Source: Sunxiuqinia elliptica
GTDB taxonomy: Bacteria > Bacteroidota > Bacteroidia > Bacteroidales > Prolixibacteraceae
Assembly (NCBI RefSeq): GCF_900113005.1
Contig: NZ_FONW01000001.1
Location: 558,001 to 622,000 of the forward strand
Direction of reading: 5' to 3'
DNA length: 64,000 nucleotides
In this document: in pieces, positions 42,593-50,694 of the stretch
Layout of the letters: each line of letters begins with the position of its first letter
Position numbering within the stretch: position 1 is the stretch's first letter
Translations under genes and position numbers: made by a program
The notes under the pieces: model-generated
What the model saw: only the letters and a program-made list of their open reading frames with translations
Databases searched by the model: none
Told to the model about the DNA's origin: nothing

Positions 42593-43742
42593 ATGGGATC
42601 ACCAATATTTCCTAAAGAGATTATAAATGTTTCTGTTGAGCATCATTTTGCACGATTTAGTCGGAAATCAAGTCTAATCTATATCGTAGTACTATTGTTT
42701 CTTGTGGTTACAACAACATCGTTATTTTTAATAAAAACAGAAATTACGGTACAAAGTAGAGGCATTTTCCGTTCATCATCTGAGCCTGCAGAACTAGTTT
42801 CACCGGTAGTCGCCCAAGTAGTCAAATCTAATCTAGAAGAAAATCAATCTGTTTTATTTGGAGATACTTTGGTTTGGCTTGATTGTAAGAAGCAATCGGA
42901 GCGGATTACTCATATTGAAAGAAGGATCTTTGAAAATGAAGCCTATTTGAATGATGTTTCCTCCTTGCTGAGCTTTAGGTATTCGGATTTAGAAACCAGT
43001 CTTTATAAAACAACTCACGCAGAATACCGCCAAAAGCTTTCGGAGTTTGATATGCAGATCGAATTATTTCAGAAATCATTTATGCGGGCCAAAATGCTAT
43101 TTGATAAACAAGTGATTCCTGTAGCTGAGCTTGAGGATAAACAATTTCAATTGGATAAAGTACTGGAAGAGAAGCAGATTTATATTCAAATGAGCCGGAA
43201 TGAGTGGCAACAACAAGCTGTTAGTTATCAGCAAGATAATAAGGCTTACTTAAGCGAAATAGAGAGCCTGAAAAGCGAAATAAAGAATTATGCCATAACA
43301 GCTCCGACCACAGGGCACATAACTAATTACAATGGTATAAAGCCAGGAGGTTTTGTTACTATCGGACAAACAATAGCCATCGTACACCCTAATGATCATG
43401 TTATCGCAGAGAACCTTGTTGCGCCGGAAGATATAGGCTATTTGCAAAAAGAGATGCAAGTTATTTTTCAGGTATGATGCATACAATTACAACCAATGGG
43501 GGGTGGCAACAGGTACTATTATCGATATCTCAAATGGGATTTACTTTGTCAACAATCAGCCGTTTTTTAAAGTACGGAGTAGTATTGACCAGCAGTACCT
43601 ATCGTTAAGAAATGGTTTTACTGGTGAATTAAAAAAGGGGCTTACAAATACAGCGAGGTATAGAATTACGAAACGTACACTTGCCCAATTATTATTTGAT
43701 AAAACAGATAGTTGGCTTAATCCTAATATAATTTCAGAGTAG
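42593..43742 (+). pseudogene. HlyD-type membrane fusion protein interrupted by a 1-nt insertion
   Basis: Start at the ATG at 42593 gives an N-terminal membrane helix (~residues 27-47, LIYIVVLLFLVVTTTSLFLI), a lipoyl half, long helices (~90-220) and the second lipoyl half ITAPTTGHITNYNGIKPGGFVTIGQTIAIV. At 43475 the frame hits TGA. Skipping one base there continues in the next frame as VDAYNYNQWGVATGTIIDIS, which is the standard HlyD beta-domain continuation, to 43742. One extra nucleotide therefore splits the gene. It would bridge the exporter and TolC for peptide secretion. Could be a sequencing error, a true mutation, or a +1 frameshift site. 22 bp before the C39 exporter. Confidence 0.85.
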
Positions 43743-43764
43743 CTTCTTTTTAATTCTAGTGTTT

Positions 43765-45930
43765 ATGAACATAAAAATAAAACAACGTGATATTACAGAT
43801 TGTGGAGCTGCCTGTTTGGCTTCTGTGGCTGCTTATTACAGCCTTAAATTATCTGTTTCAAAAATCCGACAGTGGGCAGGAACAGATAAAAAGGGGACTA
43901 ATGCCTGGGGATTGATAAAAGCAGCTGAAAAAATGCGGATGACCGCTAAAGGAGTGAAAGCAACTTCTGCAGCCTTAACAGAGGTTCCATTGCCTGCAAT
44001 TGCACATGTCATTGTAAAAGAAAAACTGCAACATTATGTTGTTATTTATAAAGTAACTTCCTCCTATGTTGAAAAAATGGATCCTGGAACTGGTAAATTG
44101 GAAAAACAACCCATTGAGGATTTTGAAAGAGAATGGACAGGCATTTTAATTTTACTATCTCCTTCCGGTGATTTTGTTGCAGGAAATGAGAAGGTCTCAA
44201 ATTTTAAACGCTTTCGATTTCTACTTCATCCGCACCGGAGAACACTTTTACAAACTTTGTTTGGTGCAGCAGTTTTTACCATACTTGGATTAGCAACCTC
44301 TATCTACATTCAAAAAATTACCGATCATGTTCTCATAAATGGAAATCGTAACCTTTTAAACCTGCTGAGTATTGTGATGATTATTATCTTATTGCTTCAG
44401 GTTTTTATTGGTTCCGTTCAAACCATATTGGTGTTAAAAACAGGGCAATTAATTGATGCCCGTTTGATTTTAGGATATTATAAGCATTTATTAAAGTTGC
44501 CTCAACGTTTTTTCGATACCATGCGTACCGGCGAAATTGTCTCGCGGATTAATGATGCTGTAAAAATAAGGGCATTCATTAATGATTCCATGATTAACTT
44601 CATCGTTAACCTGTTTATTGTAATTTTTGCCTTTGCGCTCATGTTTGTTTACAACTGGAAGCTAGCGCTAATTATGTTGTTAGTAATTCCCCTGTTTGTA
44701 TTGCTTTACCTAACGGTTAACTATCTGAATAAAAAACGCGAACGAAAAATGATGGAGCAGGCGGCAGAGTTGGAATCTCAGTTGGTGGAATCCATTAATT
44801 CAGAGCGGACGATAAAACAATTGGGCATTGAAGGGTTTGCTAACATTAAAACAGAAGTACGCTTTATTTCTCTGCTTCATTCGTCCTATAAATCGGGACT
44901 TAATTCTGTTTTCTCCGAAAACTCATCTCTGTTTATCAGTCGAATTTTTACCATAATTCTATTATGGGTAGGGAGCCTGTTTGTGTTGAAGCAGGAAATT
45001 ACACCGGGTGAATTGATGTCGTTCTATGCACTTATTGGTTATTTTACCGGTCCTGTGTCCAGCTTGGTTGGTATGAATAAAACATACCAAAATGCCAGTA
45101 TTGCTGCCGATCGTTTATTTGAAATAATGGATTTGGAGCAAGAACCCGATGAAGATTTGGTGGATGCGACTACCGTTGACTTGGGTGATATCGTTTTTGA
45201 AAAGGTTTCGTTTAGCTATGGAACGCGTGTTGATGTTTTTGAGGATTTCAATGTAACGTTTAAGCAGGGGAAAGTTACCGCTATTATTGGCGAAAGTGGC
45301 TCGGGAAAAACAACCATTGCTGCTTTGATCCAAAAATTATATCCGGTAAACGAAGGTGCTATTTATGTAGGAAGTACTAACATTAGATATTTTAGCAATC
45401 AAAGCCTGCGACAGGTCGTGGGAATTGTTCCTCAGAACCTCGATCTTTTCAATGGAAAGGTTATCGATAACATTGCAGTGGGGGAATTTAACCCTGATAT
45501 GCAACAGGTTCTTGCCATTTGTACGCAGTTAGGAATAATTGAATTTATTGAAAAACTACCCAACGGATTTAATACCTTGGTGGGTGAACACGGGGCAACA
45601 CTTTCGGGAGGGCAAAAACAACGGTTGGCTATTGCGCGTGCATTGTACCGAAATCCACAAATACTAATTATGGACGAAGCCACTTCTTCATTGGATGCTG
45701 ATGCTGAAAACAAGGTTCAGGAAACCATGCGTAAGTTACAGGCTGAGGGGAAAACAGTAGTAATAATAGCACATCGTTTAAGTACGGTTTTAATGGCCGA
45801 TAATATTGTGGTGCTGGAAGATGGAACGTTAATTGAACAGGGGATTCATGACGATCTTTATGCCCAGCAGGGGAAATACTACTCACTTTGGCAAAAACAA
45901 ATGCCGGCTTTAACAAAACAAAATCTTTAA
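43765..45930 (+). CDS. Peptidase-containing ABC exporter (C39 peptidase-TM-ATPase, PCAT)
   Basis: 721 residues from the ATG at 43765 (GTG at 43759 in frame). N-terminal C39 peptidase: QRDITDCGAACLAS with Cys13, His90 (LQHYVV) and Asp106 (MDPGTG), all three catalytic positions intact. Six membrane helices span ~165-445. The ATPase shows Walker A GESGSGKTT, signature LSGGQKQRLAIARAL, Walker B ILIMDEATSSLD and the H-loop IAHRLST. These exporters cut leader peptides after a Gly-Gly pair and export the mature peptide. The three small GG-leader peptides 0.4 kb downstream are the obvious substrates. Confidence 0.96.
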   Translation: MNIKIKQRDITDCGAACLASVAAYYSLKLSVSKIRQWAGTDKKGTNAWGLIKAAEKMRMTAKGVKATSAALTEVPLPAIAHVIVKEKLQHYVVIYKVTSSYVEKMDPGTGKLEKQPIEDFEREWTGILILLSPSGDFVAGNEKVSNFKRFRFLLHPHRRTLLQTLFGAAVFTILGLATSIYIQKITDHVLINGNRNLLNLLSIVMIIILLLQVFIGSVQTILVLKTGQLIDARLILGYYKHLLKLPQRFFDTMRTGEIVSRINDAVKIRAFINDSMINFIVNLFIVIFAFALMFVYNWKLALIMLLVIPLFVLLYLTVNYLNKKRERKMMEQAAELESQLVESINSERTIKQLGIEGFANIKTEVRFISLLHSSYKSGLNSVFSENSSLFISRIFTIILLWVGSLFVLKQEITPGELMSFYALIGYFTGPVSSLVGMNKTYQNASIAADRLFEIMDLEQEPDEDLVDATTVDLGDIVFEKVSFSYGTRVDVFEDFNVTFKQGKVTAIIGESGSGKTTIAALIQKLYPVNEGAIYVGSTNIRYFSNQSLRQVVGIVPQNLDLFNGKVIDNIAVGEFNPDMQQVLAICTQLGIIEFIEKLPNGFNTLVGEHGATLSGGQKQRLAIARALYRNPQILIMDEATSSLDADAENKVQETMRKLQAEGKTVVIIAHRLSTVLMADNIVVLEDGTLIEQGIHDDLYAQQGKYYSLWQKQMPALTKQNL

Positions 45931-45956
45931 GTTGAATAACATTAAAAACGATAGAA

Positions 45957-46310
45957 ATGGCAAAACTATTTAATCAAATTGAACTGATAGAGCGAATTGA
46001 CCAATTAATTCGCTTCAGGGCAACAGGGAATCCCAAAGCTTTGGCCGAAAAGTTTAGTGTATCTGAATCAACGATCTATAGAATTATTGAGACTATAAAA
46101 GAATTAGGTGCCCCTGTAGAATACAGCTTGGTATGCCAAAGCTACATTTATACCGAAGAAGTCAATTTTTTATGCGGCTTTTTCACACGCAACCTTTCAC
46201 AATCAGAATACAAAAAGGTAAATGGAGGCTTTCAAAACTTAAAACTAGTTTCTGAAAAAATGACTTCACTGTCAAAATTTGAGAGTGGTACTTTTTACAT
46301 TAGTGGGTGA
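45957..46310 (+). CDS. Small helix-turn-helix regulator of the peptide island
   Basis: 117 residues. N-terminal winged-HTH of the HTH_11/DeoR-like type: LIERIDQLIRFRATGNPKALAEKFSVSESTIYRIIETIKELGAPVEYSL; the rest is a short C-terminal part without known domain (SYIYTEEVNFLCGFF). It lies 26 bp after the exporter and 58 bp before the first GG-peptide. Similar small HTH proteins accompany GG-peptide genes in Bacteroidota (from memory). Probably a local transcription regulator of the peptide genes. Confidence 0.75.
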   Translation: MAKLFNQIELIERIDQLIRFRATGNPKALAEKFSVSESTIYRIIETIKELGAPVEYSLVCQSYIYTEEVNFLCGFFTRNLSQSEYKKVNGGFQNLKLVSEKMTSLSKFESGTFYISG

Positions 46311-46367
46311 GTATCGCGCGCAACTCATAAAGAAAAAGCTATTATTAACTCACAAAAATTAAAGATT

Positions 46368-46535
46368 ATGGAAAAAGAATTAGTTTTAAATCAAGCCAGA
46401 GTGCAAGAACTGGGCATGGAAGAACTTAAAGCCGTTGAAGGAGGAATGTTTGATCCGATTTCCTTATGGGTTCAACGCCAAGTTGCAGAGTTTCTAACCG
46501 GATTTGAAGCAGGGTGGAATGACAACAAGTATTAA
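46368..46535 (+). CDS. Double-glycine leader peptide 1 (bacteriocin-like, 55 aa)
   Basis: ATG 46368 to TAA 46533-46535, 55 residues, not found by length-filtered gene calling. Leader M1-G26 ends in MEELKAVEGG: L-x-x-E/D-L-x-x-V-x-G-G, the canonical C39 cleavage signature. Predicted mature peptide: 29 residues, MFDPISLWV...GWNDNKY, amphipathic with a GFEAG (GxxxG) motif; no cysteine. First of three consecutive peptide genes, 11 bp before the next. Role as bacteriocin subunit or signal peptide is inference. Confidence 0.85.
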   Translation: MEKELVLNQARVQELGMEELKAVEGGMFDPISLWVQRQVAEFLTGFEAGWNDNKY

Positions 46536-46546
46536 ATGAAATTATT

Positions 46547-46693
46547 ATGAAAAAATTAACTTTCGAGCTAACAACTTTTGACCTGAAAGAGATTTCTGGC
46601 GGTGGTCTATATGAAGTCGGCTATTCATTTGGACGTTATTGTGCTAATGCCTTTGATTTTTACAAGGGAATTTATGATGGAATATTTCAATAA
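46547..46693 (+). CDS. Double-glycine leader peptide 2 (bacteriocin-like, 48 aa)
   Basis: ATG 46547 to TAA 46691-46693, 48 residues. Leader ends FDLKEISGG (residues 11-19). Predicted mature peptide: 29 residues, starts GLYEVGYSFG, ends YDGIFQ, aromatic-rich, one cysteine, with two GxxxG motifs (GYSFG and GIYDG). Starts 11 bp after peptide 1 and ends 10 bp before peptide 3. The stretch YEVGYSFG aligns with YYIGKNIG of peptide 3. Below the size cut-off of usual annotation. Confidence 0.83.
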   Translation: MKKLTFELTTFDLKEISGGGLYEVGYSFGRYCANAFDFYKGIYDGIFQ

Positions 46694-46703
46694 TTTTAAA
46701 GTT

Positions 46704-46853
46704 ATGGAAAACATAAAAGTAGCGACATTAGATTCAAAAAGCCTCAAATTAATAAACGGGGGTGATACTAGATCTTATTATATTGGCAAAAACATAGGAG
46801 ATGGTTTACGTAAAGCATTTATAGCTTGTGGTATTATATCTTTGTTTTTGTAA
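46704..46853 (+). CDS. Double-glycine leader peptide 3 (bacteriocin-like, 49 aa)
   Basis: The frame is open from 46602, but only the ATG at 46704 gives a leader: MENIKVATLDSKSLKLINGG, cleavage after Gly20. Predicted mature peptide: 29 residues, DTRSYYIGKNIGDG...GIISLFL, with GKNIG (GxxxG), a basic middle and a hydrophobic C-terminal half with one cysteine. Followed by an intrinsic terminator, so the three peptide genes likely form the end of the operon or a separate transcript. Confidence 0.83.
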   Translation: MENIKVATLDSKSLKLINGGDTRSYYIGKNIGDGLRKAFIACGIISLFL

Positions 46854-46863
46854 AAGCTCTAGC

Positions 46864-46890
46864 AAAGGCCGGTTTTCAAACCGGCTTTTG
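46864..46890 (+). terminator. Intrinsic terminator after the peptide genes
   Basis: GCCGGTTT (46868-46875) and AAACCGGC (46878-46885) are complementary; the innermost pairs probably open into the loop. TTTT follows. It separates the GG-peptide genes from the CPBP genes. Confidence 0.8.
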
Positions 46891-46912
46891 TATATCGATA
46901 AAACCCTGTTGA

Positions 46913-47590
46913 ATGCTTAAACAATTCTTTAGTTTTCTTTTGCATCCAAATTTAAGAAATGAACCAAGATCGTTAAATGTTCATGGTTTATTTGTACTGT
47001 TAGGGCGATTTTTGCTGGCTTACTTTGGGGTGGCTATTTTAAGTTCACTCGCATTTTTCCCAATATTGAGAATGATGGATTTATTACCTGAAAGCAAAAT
47101 AGCCACTTCTGAGATTCCCCTATCTTTTAAACTAATAGTTTTTGTTCCTATTTATGAAGAGGCAATATTCCGGCTTCCATTAAGATTTACGAAACGGAAT
47201 CTTGCGATCTCGCTGGCTGCATTGTTTTTTTTAGTGTTTTATCATGTATTTGAACTTTACATGTTGATTGCAATTGCGGTTTTTATTGCTTTAATTCCCT
47301 CTTTTGTCACGATTCCTGCGTTTGTTATTTTAAGGGCTGGTACTGTTTGGAAGAAGTATTTTCCTCTGTTATATTATGGGTTCGCACTAAGTTTTGGAAT
47401 ATTGCACTTATTTAATTTTGAGAATCTGAGATTGGCCCACTTTTTTGTTTTTCCGTTTATTGTATTTAATCAGATTGTAATGGGCTTAATGTTAGGATAT
47501 ATTCGGGTAGAGTATAAATATGGATTTATTTATAGTATCATTTTACATTTTCTGATCAATCTCCCATTAATCCTACTTTCTCATCTTTGA
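46913..47590 (+). CDS. CPBP-family intramembrane protease (candidate immunity protein) 1
   Basis: 225 residues, very hydrophobic, about six membrane helices. CPBP (Abi) motifs: YEEAIFR (EE at 82-83, Arg87), FGILHLFN (F-x-x-x-H) and LHFLIN near the C-terminus (H-x-x-x-N). CPBP proteins beside GG-peptide genes commonly give self-immunity, or process the peptides (family knowledge). The gene begins 22 bp after the peptide terminator, in the same AT-rich island. Confidence 0.8.
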   Translation: MLKQFFSFLLHPNLRNEPRSLNVHGLFVLLGRFLLAYFGVAILSSLAFFPILRMMDLLPESKIATSEIPLSFKLIVFVPIYEEAIFRLPLRFTKRNLAISLAALFFLVFYHVFELYMLIAIAVFIALIPSFVTIPAFVILRAGTVWKKYFPLLYYGFALSFGILHLFNFENLRLAHFFVFPFIVFNQIVMGLMLGYIRVEYKYGFIYSIILHFLINLPLILLSHL

Positions 47591-47634
47591 TGTTTGAGAT
47601 AAGGTTGAAATAGAAGCTCACAAACAAAAGCTTT

Positions 47635-48468
47635 ATGAAACTAACCGGTTGGCAAAGAGTACTTTTAATCTTGATTCCATTTTTGTTGATTTCAGGAATA
47701 TTTCAGTTTGCAGGAGCATTGTTGTTTAATATTCCACTCTATGCAAATGGAGAAATGACTTCTTTACAAAAGATGGTACTTGCACTTTTTAATCTAATGG
47801 GAACCATTACTATTGTTTGGTTTTTTGTGTGTCGGATTGATCAAGAACCTTTTAAACGCACTGGACTAATGCAGCCAACACCTATTGCTGGTTTAGGAAT
47901 AGCTGCCGTGCTAACTTGTGCAATGTTTGTCGTTGGCTTCTTTTTTTTGGAGTGGTGGGGTGAGCTTAATTTCGTAGCAATTCAGTTCGATTTTGCTGCT
48001 GGTTTTTACTTACTAGTCGCTTATTTGGCTATTGCAATTTTGGAAGAACTTCTCTTTCGAGGATATGTTCTGAGGAATTTGTTACGCTCATTTCGAGAAG
48101 CAACAGCGTTGATTTTATCTTCGTGCTTGTTTAGTATTTTTCATCTTTTGAATCTGACGATTAGCTGGTTAGGAGCAATTAATATCTTCCTGGTAGGTCT
48201 TTTATTTGGAATTGCTTATTTGTGTTACCGCAGTTTGTGGTTGCCCGTTTGCATCCATTTCTTTTGGAACTTTAGTCAATCTCTTTTAGGATTTCGGGTT
48301 AGTGGTCAAGATGCTTACTCGATGATTGTTATTGATTTGCCGGAAAAGAATAGTTGGAATGGTGGTGACTTTGGTTTCGAAGGTTCCATACTCGCAGTCG
48401 TTTGCCAGTTGGTCGGGATTGCTCTGTTTTGGCGGTTTTATCAAAAAAAGAAAGGCCTTGCCGGTTAA
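47635..48468 (+). CDS. CPBP-family intramembrane protease 2
   Basis: 277 residues, about eight membrane helices. Motif 1 LEELLFRGYVLR (EE at 137-138, Arg142), motif 2 FSIFHLLN, motif 3 CIHFFWNFSQ are all intact, matching an active CAAX-like glutamic metalloprotease. It is 44 bp after the first CPBP gene, and a second immunity/processing protein for the peptide system is one possibility; general membrane proteolysis is another. Convergent with galE. Confidence 0.82.
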   Translation: MKLTGWQRVLLILIPFLLISGIFQFAGALLFNIPLYANGEMTSLQKMVLALFNLMGTITIVWFFVCRIDQEPFKRTGLMQPTPIAGLGIAAVLTCAMFVVGFFFLEWWGELNFVAIQFDFAAGFYLLVAYLAIAILEELLFRGYVLRNLLRSFREATALILSSCLFSIFHLLNLTISWLGAINIFLVGLLFGIAYLCYRSLWLPVCIHFFWNFSQSLLGFRVSGQDAYSMIVIDLPEKNSWNGGDFGFEGSILAVVCQLVGIALFWRFYQKKKGLAG

Positions 48469-48490
48469 GACAAAGCCTTTGTAATTGTTT

Positions 48491-48516
48491 GCAATACTTC
48501 TTGAAGGAAGTATTGC
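48491..48516. repeat. Perfect stem-loop between CPBP2 and galE
   Basis: GCAATACTTC (48491-48500) and GAAGTATTGC (48507-48516) pair perfectly over a 6-nt loop. No T-run follows; it lies in the convergent gap. Confidence 0.5.
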
Positions 48517-48524
48517 TAAAACCT

Positions 48525-49553
48525 TTATTGGATATTGCGTAAGCGTTTTTCCCAGTTCCAGGCAGAGAGCAGGGTCTCTTCCAGTTCTTTTTCGGCTTTC
48601 CAGCCCAGCTCTTCGTTAGCATAGGTGGTATCCGCCCAAATTTTCTCAATATCGCCTTCACGACGAGGAACAATCTGGTAGTTAAGTTTAACACCGGTTG
48701 CTTTCTCAAAACCTTTCACAATTTGAAGCACCGAGTAGCCATTTCCTGTTCCCAGGTTAAACACTTCGTAGCCCGCCTTATTTTTGCTTTCCAACAGGCG
48801 TTTAATGGCAATAACGTGGGCTTTAGCCAAGTCCACGACATTGATGTAATCACGAATTGCTGAGCCGTCAGCAGTGTCATAGTCATCGCCAAATACACTT
48901 AGCTTTTCGCGAATTCCTGCTGCCGTTTGCGTGATAAAGGGCACCAGGTTTTGAGGAACTCCCAAGGGCAGTTCACCAATCAATGCGGTTGGGTGAGCAC
49001 CAATAGGGTTAAAATAGCGTAAGGCAATCGCTTGTAATTCAGGGTAAGCTTTTACGCTATCGTGTAAAATATCTTCGTTAACACGTTTGGTGTTGCCATA
49101 AGGCGATTCGGCATCCTGGCGTGGTGTGTCTTCGGTAACCGGAAGTTTATCTGGCTGTCCATAAACCGTACACGATGAAGAGAACACAATGTTGGCAATC
49201 TTGTATTTGCGCTGGCATTCCAGAATGTTGATCAGCGAAACCAAGTTGTTGCGGTAGTAATGCAATGGTTTTTCCACTGATTCGCCAACTGCTTTTGAAG
49301 CCGCAAAATGAATGATGGCATCCACATCCTGATTTCGATTAAAAAAGTCATCGGTTTTAGCGGTATCAGCCAGGTTGAATTGTTCAAATTCCGGCCGTTT
49401 TCCGGAGATCTCTTCAATGCTATCCAGCACATCGGCGCTTGAATTGGAGAGGTCGTCAACAATAATTACATCATAGCCTGCATTGTGCAGTTCCACTACT
49501 GTGTGAGAGCCGATATAACCGGTTCCTCCGGTAACAAGTATCTTTTTAGTCAT
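48525..49553 (-). CDS. galE: UDP-glucose 4-epimerase
   Basis: 342 residues. TGGTGYIGSHTVVEL (NAD site), HFAASKAVGES, FSSSCTVYGQP and PYGNTKRVNEDIL (Y-x-x-x-K) are standard for GalE, with NLGTGNGYSVLQ and WADTTYANEELGW in the C-terminal lobe. Interconverts UDP-glucose and UDP-galactose (or the GlcNAc/GalNAc pair) for glycan synthesis and galactose use. Monocistronic. Confidence 0.95.
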   Translation of the reverse strand: MTKKILVTGGTGYIGSHTVVELHNAGYDVIIVDDLSNSSADVLDSIEEISGKRPEFEQFNLADTAKTDDFFNRNQDVDAIIHFAASKAVGESVEKPLHYYRNNLVSLINILECQRKYKIANIVFSSSCTVYGQPDKLPVTEDTPRQDAESPYGNTKRVNEDILHDSVKAYPELQAIALRYFNPIGAHPTALIGELPLGVPQNLVPFITQTAAGIREKLSVFGDDYDTADGSAIRDYINVVDLAKAHVIAIKRLLESKNKAGYEVFNLGTGNGYSVLQIVKGFEKATGVKLNYQIVPRREGDIEKIWADTTYANEELGWKAEKELEETLLSAWNWEKRLRNIQ

Positions 49554-49669
49554 AGTAAGTGAGTATTTTTTCCAAAACTACAAATTTTCGGGCAGAGCTT
49601 AATTGTTAAGTCTTGTGTATGTTACGTCAACTATGCTTAAAACTCCTTTAAAATGTTGAAAACTTAGGC

Positions 49670-49700
49670 TTGTGAGCGTATTAATTTTTCTTTATTTTTG
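49670..49700 (+). promoter_or_regulatory. Promoter of the HU/SPOR gene
   Basis: TTG (49670-49672), a 20-bp spacer and TATTTTTG (49693-49700) match the Bacteroidota TTG/TAnnTTTG pattern. It lies 20 bp before the GTG start at 49720. Confidence 0.55.
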
Positions 49701-49719
49701 AGCTTAAACAGATAATTGC

Positions 49720-50637
49720 GTGAAATTATTAACCTACATCAAAGAACTTTTATTGTTGAATGACTGTGTGATCATTCCGGGCTTTGGAGGGTTTGTGAGT
49801 AATTACAAATCAGCTACCGTTCAGAATGCGCGCTTCAGTCCACCATCGAAGGCCGTTAGCTTTAACGAAAAGTTGACTTTCAATGATGGTTTGCTGATCA
49901 ACCATATTGTTGAAAAAGAAGGTGAAAATTACCTGGCAGTAAGTCGTAAGGTCGATTTGCTGGTGCAGGAGATGAATTATCGGCTTACTGATGGCGAAAC
50001 CATCGAGATTGATGGCGTTGGTTCATTGGCTTACGATGAGAACGAAAACCTGGCTTTTCAACCTGTTGTAACAGCAAACTTGAATTTGGATGCTTACGGT
50101 TTGGGAACTTTTGAGTACGAAACCTTGTATGCCAAGAAACTCGTGCGCACCCAGATTTCGCAGGAAGAGCGCGATGCCGTTCAGGTATTCTTCCAAAAGC
50201 GGACCCTGAAAAAAGTGTTGGTGGCTGTTCCCTTGTTGTTTGCTTTGGCCGTAGCGCCCGTTCGCAACAATACCAGTCATTTGCAACAATCCAACTTGAC
50301 TAGTTTAACTGAAATGATGACAATGCGTGAAGTGGTTCAGCGTTTGGAACCACGTCCGGCAGTTGTTGAAACTGCTGTTGCAGAGCAACCAACCATTGCT
50401 GTTGAAGATCATCATTACTTCATCATAGGCGGTAGTTTCCGTAGTGAGGCGAATGCCAACAAGTTCATGCAACAAAAGCAAACAGAAGGATTTAAAGCAA
50501 AAAATATTGGCTTTATAAAAGGTTTGCACTACATCGCTTTGGATAGCTTTGCCAGTTTTAAGCAGGCCAAGGCAGCTCAATCGAAGATTAAGACGGAATC
50601 CCCCGGATCGGGCGTTTGGATTTACGTTAAACGATAA
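49720..50637 (+). CDS. HU-CCDC81/SPOR-domain envelope protein
   Basis: 305 residues, GTG start. Residues 1-115 form the bacterial HU-CCDC81 tandem HU fold (VIIPGFGGFVSNYKSATV, ETIEIDGVGSLAYDE). One membrane helix at ~167-184 (KVLVAVPLLFALAVAPV). A periplasmic linker leads to a C-terminal SPOR domain (~225-305; HHYFIIGGSFRSEANANKF, GLHYIALDSFASF) which binds denuded peptidoglycan. It connects the cytosol with the cell-wall division site; function not established. Strong terminator follows. Confidence 0.88.
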   Translation: MKLLTYIKELLLLNDCVIIPGFGGFVSNYKSATVQNARFSPPSKAVSFNEKLTFNDGLLINHIVEKEGENYLAVSRKVDLLVQEMNYRLTDGETIEIDGVGSLAYDENENLAFQPVVTANLNLDAYGLGTFEYETLYAKKLVRTQISQEERDAVQVFFQKRTLKKVLVAVPLLFALAVAPVRNNTSHLQQSNLTSLTEMMTMREVVQRLEPRPAVVETAVAEQPTIAVEDHHYFIIGGSFRSEANANKFMQQKQTEGFKAKNIGFIKGLHYIALDSFASFKQAKAAQSKIKTESPGSGVWIYVKR

Positions 50638-50643
50638 AAAAGA

Positions 50644-50668
50644 AAACCCCTCATTGAGGGGTTTTTTT
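50644..50668 (+). terminator. Intrinsic terminator after the HU/SPOR gene
   Basis: AAACCCCTC (50644-50652) pairs with GAGGGGTTT (50656-50664), 3-nt loop, T-run to 50668. Confidence 0.9.
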
Positions 50669-50694
50669 ATGCTTTGTTGTTGCAGGTAGCTCTC

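Noticed and set aside
43469-43505. Programmed +1 frameshift as the favoured explanation of the split HlyD gene
   Set aside because: There is no Shine-Dalgarno-like stimulator or slippery run as in prfB; kept only as an alternative to a plain insertion.
46602-46703. N-terminal extension of GG-peptide 3
   Set aside because: The extension overlaps peptide 2 in another frame and is hydrophobic without family features; the leader begins at 46704.
48491-48516. Stem-loop as an intrinsic terminator of galE
   Set aside because: No T-run on either side; kept as a repeat only.
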